From positions 2,134,959 to 2,198,958 of the forward strand of contig JAQFVV010012574.1 in NCBI GenBank assembly GCA_028023455.1: 64,000 nt of DNA. The letters are read 5' to 3'. Position 1 is the stretch's first letter; each line of letters opens with the position of its first letter. The notes under the pieces were generated by a model that worked only from the letters and a program-made list of their open reading frames with translations, had not been told where the DNA came from and did not search any database. The translations under genes and the position numbers were made by a program. Origin of the DNA: Epiperipatus broadwayi. Taxonomy: Eukaryota > Onychophora > Udeonychophora > Euonychophora > Peripatidae. Below, one piece after another: positions 62,398 to 64,000 of this stretch.

Positions 62398-62570
62398 ACA
62401 AAATTTAAATTTATTAATCCATTGCAGGATGTTATTTCAAGTTTAAACTCATTTTTTTTAGTCCATGCTTTTTCTCCCACATCATTTCAGCAAGTTTTTT
62501 TTTATTTCATTCATCCATGTCACATGTAATTTTTTTCTATGCCTTTTATATTTGGGATTCAATTTAATTA
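62398..62570 (-). pseudogene. 3' fragment of the 2.6-7.2 kb LINE family
   Basis: The blocks ATCCATTGCAGGATG, TTTCAAGTTTAAACT and CATCCATGTCACATGTAATT match, in order, 2645-2660, 2667-2685 and 2748-2766 (ATCCACTGCAGGATG, TCCAAGTTCAATCT, CATCTATTTCACATGTGATC). Confidence 0.6.
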
Positions 62571-62965
62571 AAATAGGATTTTAATATATATATATAATGA
62601 ACATCATTTACATAAATATTTAAAAAGATATAATAACTTGAGACTAGCTAGCACCCTGAAAAGAAAATAGTAGCAGCTGAAGAAAGAATTGTAAGGTATT
62701 TAAAAATTCAATTATGTTTTTTTTTTTTTTTAATATAAATTGGATAATGAATACCTTTATTGTGCAAACTTCATTTTTTATTACTAGCTTAAATTTAATT
62801 TTGAAAAAACTATTCAGAATTTTGTGAAATTGTATTTATTTTGCAATAAAGATAATATATCAAAAGTATATCAAATATCTAAATCTCATTGAACAATGAA
62901 ATAATTTTTATAATGATAAATAATAACTGAAACACAGGCTTAATATATACCATGTGTCTATATAT
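62571..62965. other. AT-rich spacer, no gene
   Basis: Nothing recognised. Confidence 0.5.
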
Positions 62966-63626
62966 GTAATATAGGGTATATGAGCACAGACTTTCACATA
63001 ACCCACCACTGTCCACTCTATCTAATAACACTGATACACTCAAGCACATATATGCTGAAAAGATAAATAATCACCAATATACGTATTTCATGCTAAACCA
63101 GCAATTATCAGTTGGTCCAGATTATCATCTCCCACACATATATACTATAAGTGCTCAGATATATATTAAGATAGACAATCTTCATACTTTAATGGACTGG
63201 CTCCAATCTCCTACTCACTCCAACTCTTCAACCGTCCATCCAATTGAAAATCTGATGATGAAATGCTCGAAGGCCACCCTAAGGCCGAGATTCTTGTCAC
63301 ACCCATGTTGACCCAAAGCCTTCGAGCATTCCATCATCAGATTTTCAATTGGATGGACGGTTGAAGAGTTGGAGTGAGTAATAGATTGGAGCCAGTCCAT
63401 TAAAGTATGAAGATTGTCTATCTTAATATATATCTGAGCACTTATAGTATATATGTGTGGGAGATGATAATCTGGACCAACTGATGATTGCTGGTTTAGC
63501 ATGAAATACGTATATTGGTGATTATTTATCTTTTCAGCATATATGTGCTTGAGTGTATCAGTGTTATTAGATAGAGTGGACAGTGGTGGGTTATGTGAAA
63601 GTCTGTGCTCATATACCCTATATTAC
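62966..63626. repeat. Near-perfect palindrome of about 660 bp
   Basis: Arms of about 310 bp (62966-63274 and 63318-63626) around a roughly 43 bp spacer. Outer ends are TGTAATATAGGGTATATGAG and its inverse. Inner ends are TGCTCGAAGGC and GCCTTCGAGCA. The translated open frames on opposite strands (63090-63311 and 63215-63502) are almost the same peptide, confirming very high arm identity. The outer two-thirds of the arm are homologous to the 17.4 kb palindrome. The inner 100 bp (CCAACTCTTCAACCGTCCAT and neighbours) are absent there and are GC-richer. Confidence 0.95.
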
Positions 63627-64000
63627 ATAATGATAAATACCAAGAATGATTAGAACATAAACGCCTATTGCTTACCACAATGTACCTTCAGAAGAGAACT
63701 TAAAATATACGTCAAAGTGGGAAGTTTTTATTTATTATATATAGGTGTAAACTATTCTATTATTAATCTATGCTAAGTGAAAGTATATATATAATTTACT
63801 TTTAGTTTTAAGAATTTTATTTGCAGCAATTTTTTTTTCGTTAAAAAATGCTTTAGAAGTTTTTTAATTATACTAAAATTAATTTTAAAATGTGTTTAGC
63901 TGAGTGCCAGAAAGTGCAATTTCTTACACTGACACTGCTAAACATTTCCATATTATTTTACCATCTGTCTTATTACTTAATTGGATTTTTTTTTTTTTAA
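63627..64000. other. AT-rich sequence, no gene
   Basis: Ends in a T run. Nothing recognised. Confidence 0.5.

Noticed and set aside
63090-63502. Two overlapping open frames on opposite strands encoding nearly the same peptide
   Set aside because: This is a consequence of the palindrome, not two genes.

Overview
This is a strongly AT-rich, intron-dominated stretch of an animal nuclear genome. There are no operons, no ribosome binding sites and almost no long open frames. What there is consists of two short spliced exons and a dense, nested set of mobile elements: APE-type LINEs, a Penelope-like element, mariner and hAT elements, TA-flanked MITEs, tRNA-derived SINEs and long palindromic foldbacks. 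Very long trinucleotide microsatellites are also present. This mix fits an invertebrate, plausibly a mollusc such as a cephalopod, but nothing in the window fixes the species.

Host gene. The only convincing cellular coding sequence is on the plus strand: exon 34602-34762 and exon 41039-41213. They are joined by a 6.3 kb intron with matching phase (one base left over upstream, two supplied downstream). Both encode Ser-rich, probably disordered sequence, and each carries a related block (NSS-x-AS ... SG[FY]GSLP ... basic/Ser). I cannot name the gene. Its other exons lie outside the window, so most of the window is probably intronic.

Left part (1-34.6 kb): a decayed LINE (minus, 2.6-7.2 kb) split by a 1.65 kb TIR element; two oppositely oriented copies of a roughly 1.1 kb TA-flanked MITE (11.2-12.3 and 29.2-30.2 kb); a hAT-like element carrying a palindrome (17.3-18.1 kb); a decayed LINE (minus, 18.5-22.0 kb); a Penelope-like remnant with about 250 bp inverted flanks (22.4-24.1 kb); further LINE remnants; a dead mariner (31.2-32.3 kb); and the intact 3' end of another LINE (32.4-33.2 kb).

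Middle (34.6-51.1 kb): the two exons; a mariner remnant starting 32 bp after a splice donor; a hAT element with a perfect 8 bp target duplication; then a microsatellite and foldback complex (ATT/TTG, a foldback pair, CTA). This complex abuts an almost complete 5.9 kb LINE (minus, 44.8-50.7 kb), whose 5' end touches a pure CTG tract of about 98 units.

Right part (51.1-64 kb): a dispersed repeat split by an insertion; a second copy of the 18.5-22 kb LINE family (plus, 54.9-59.5 kb) invaded by foldbacks; a tandem tRNA-derived SINE trimer (60.1-60.5 kb); more LINE fragments; and a striking palindrome of about 660 bp (62.97-63.63 kb).

All calls come from reading the sequence and recognising family motifs. 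No alignment or database search was run, and element boundaries without a target-site duplication are approximate.
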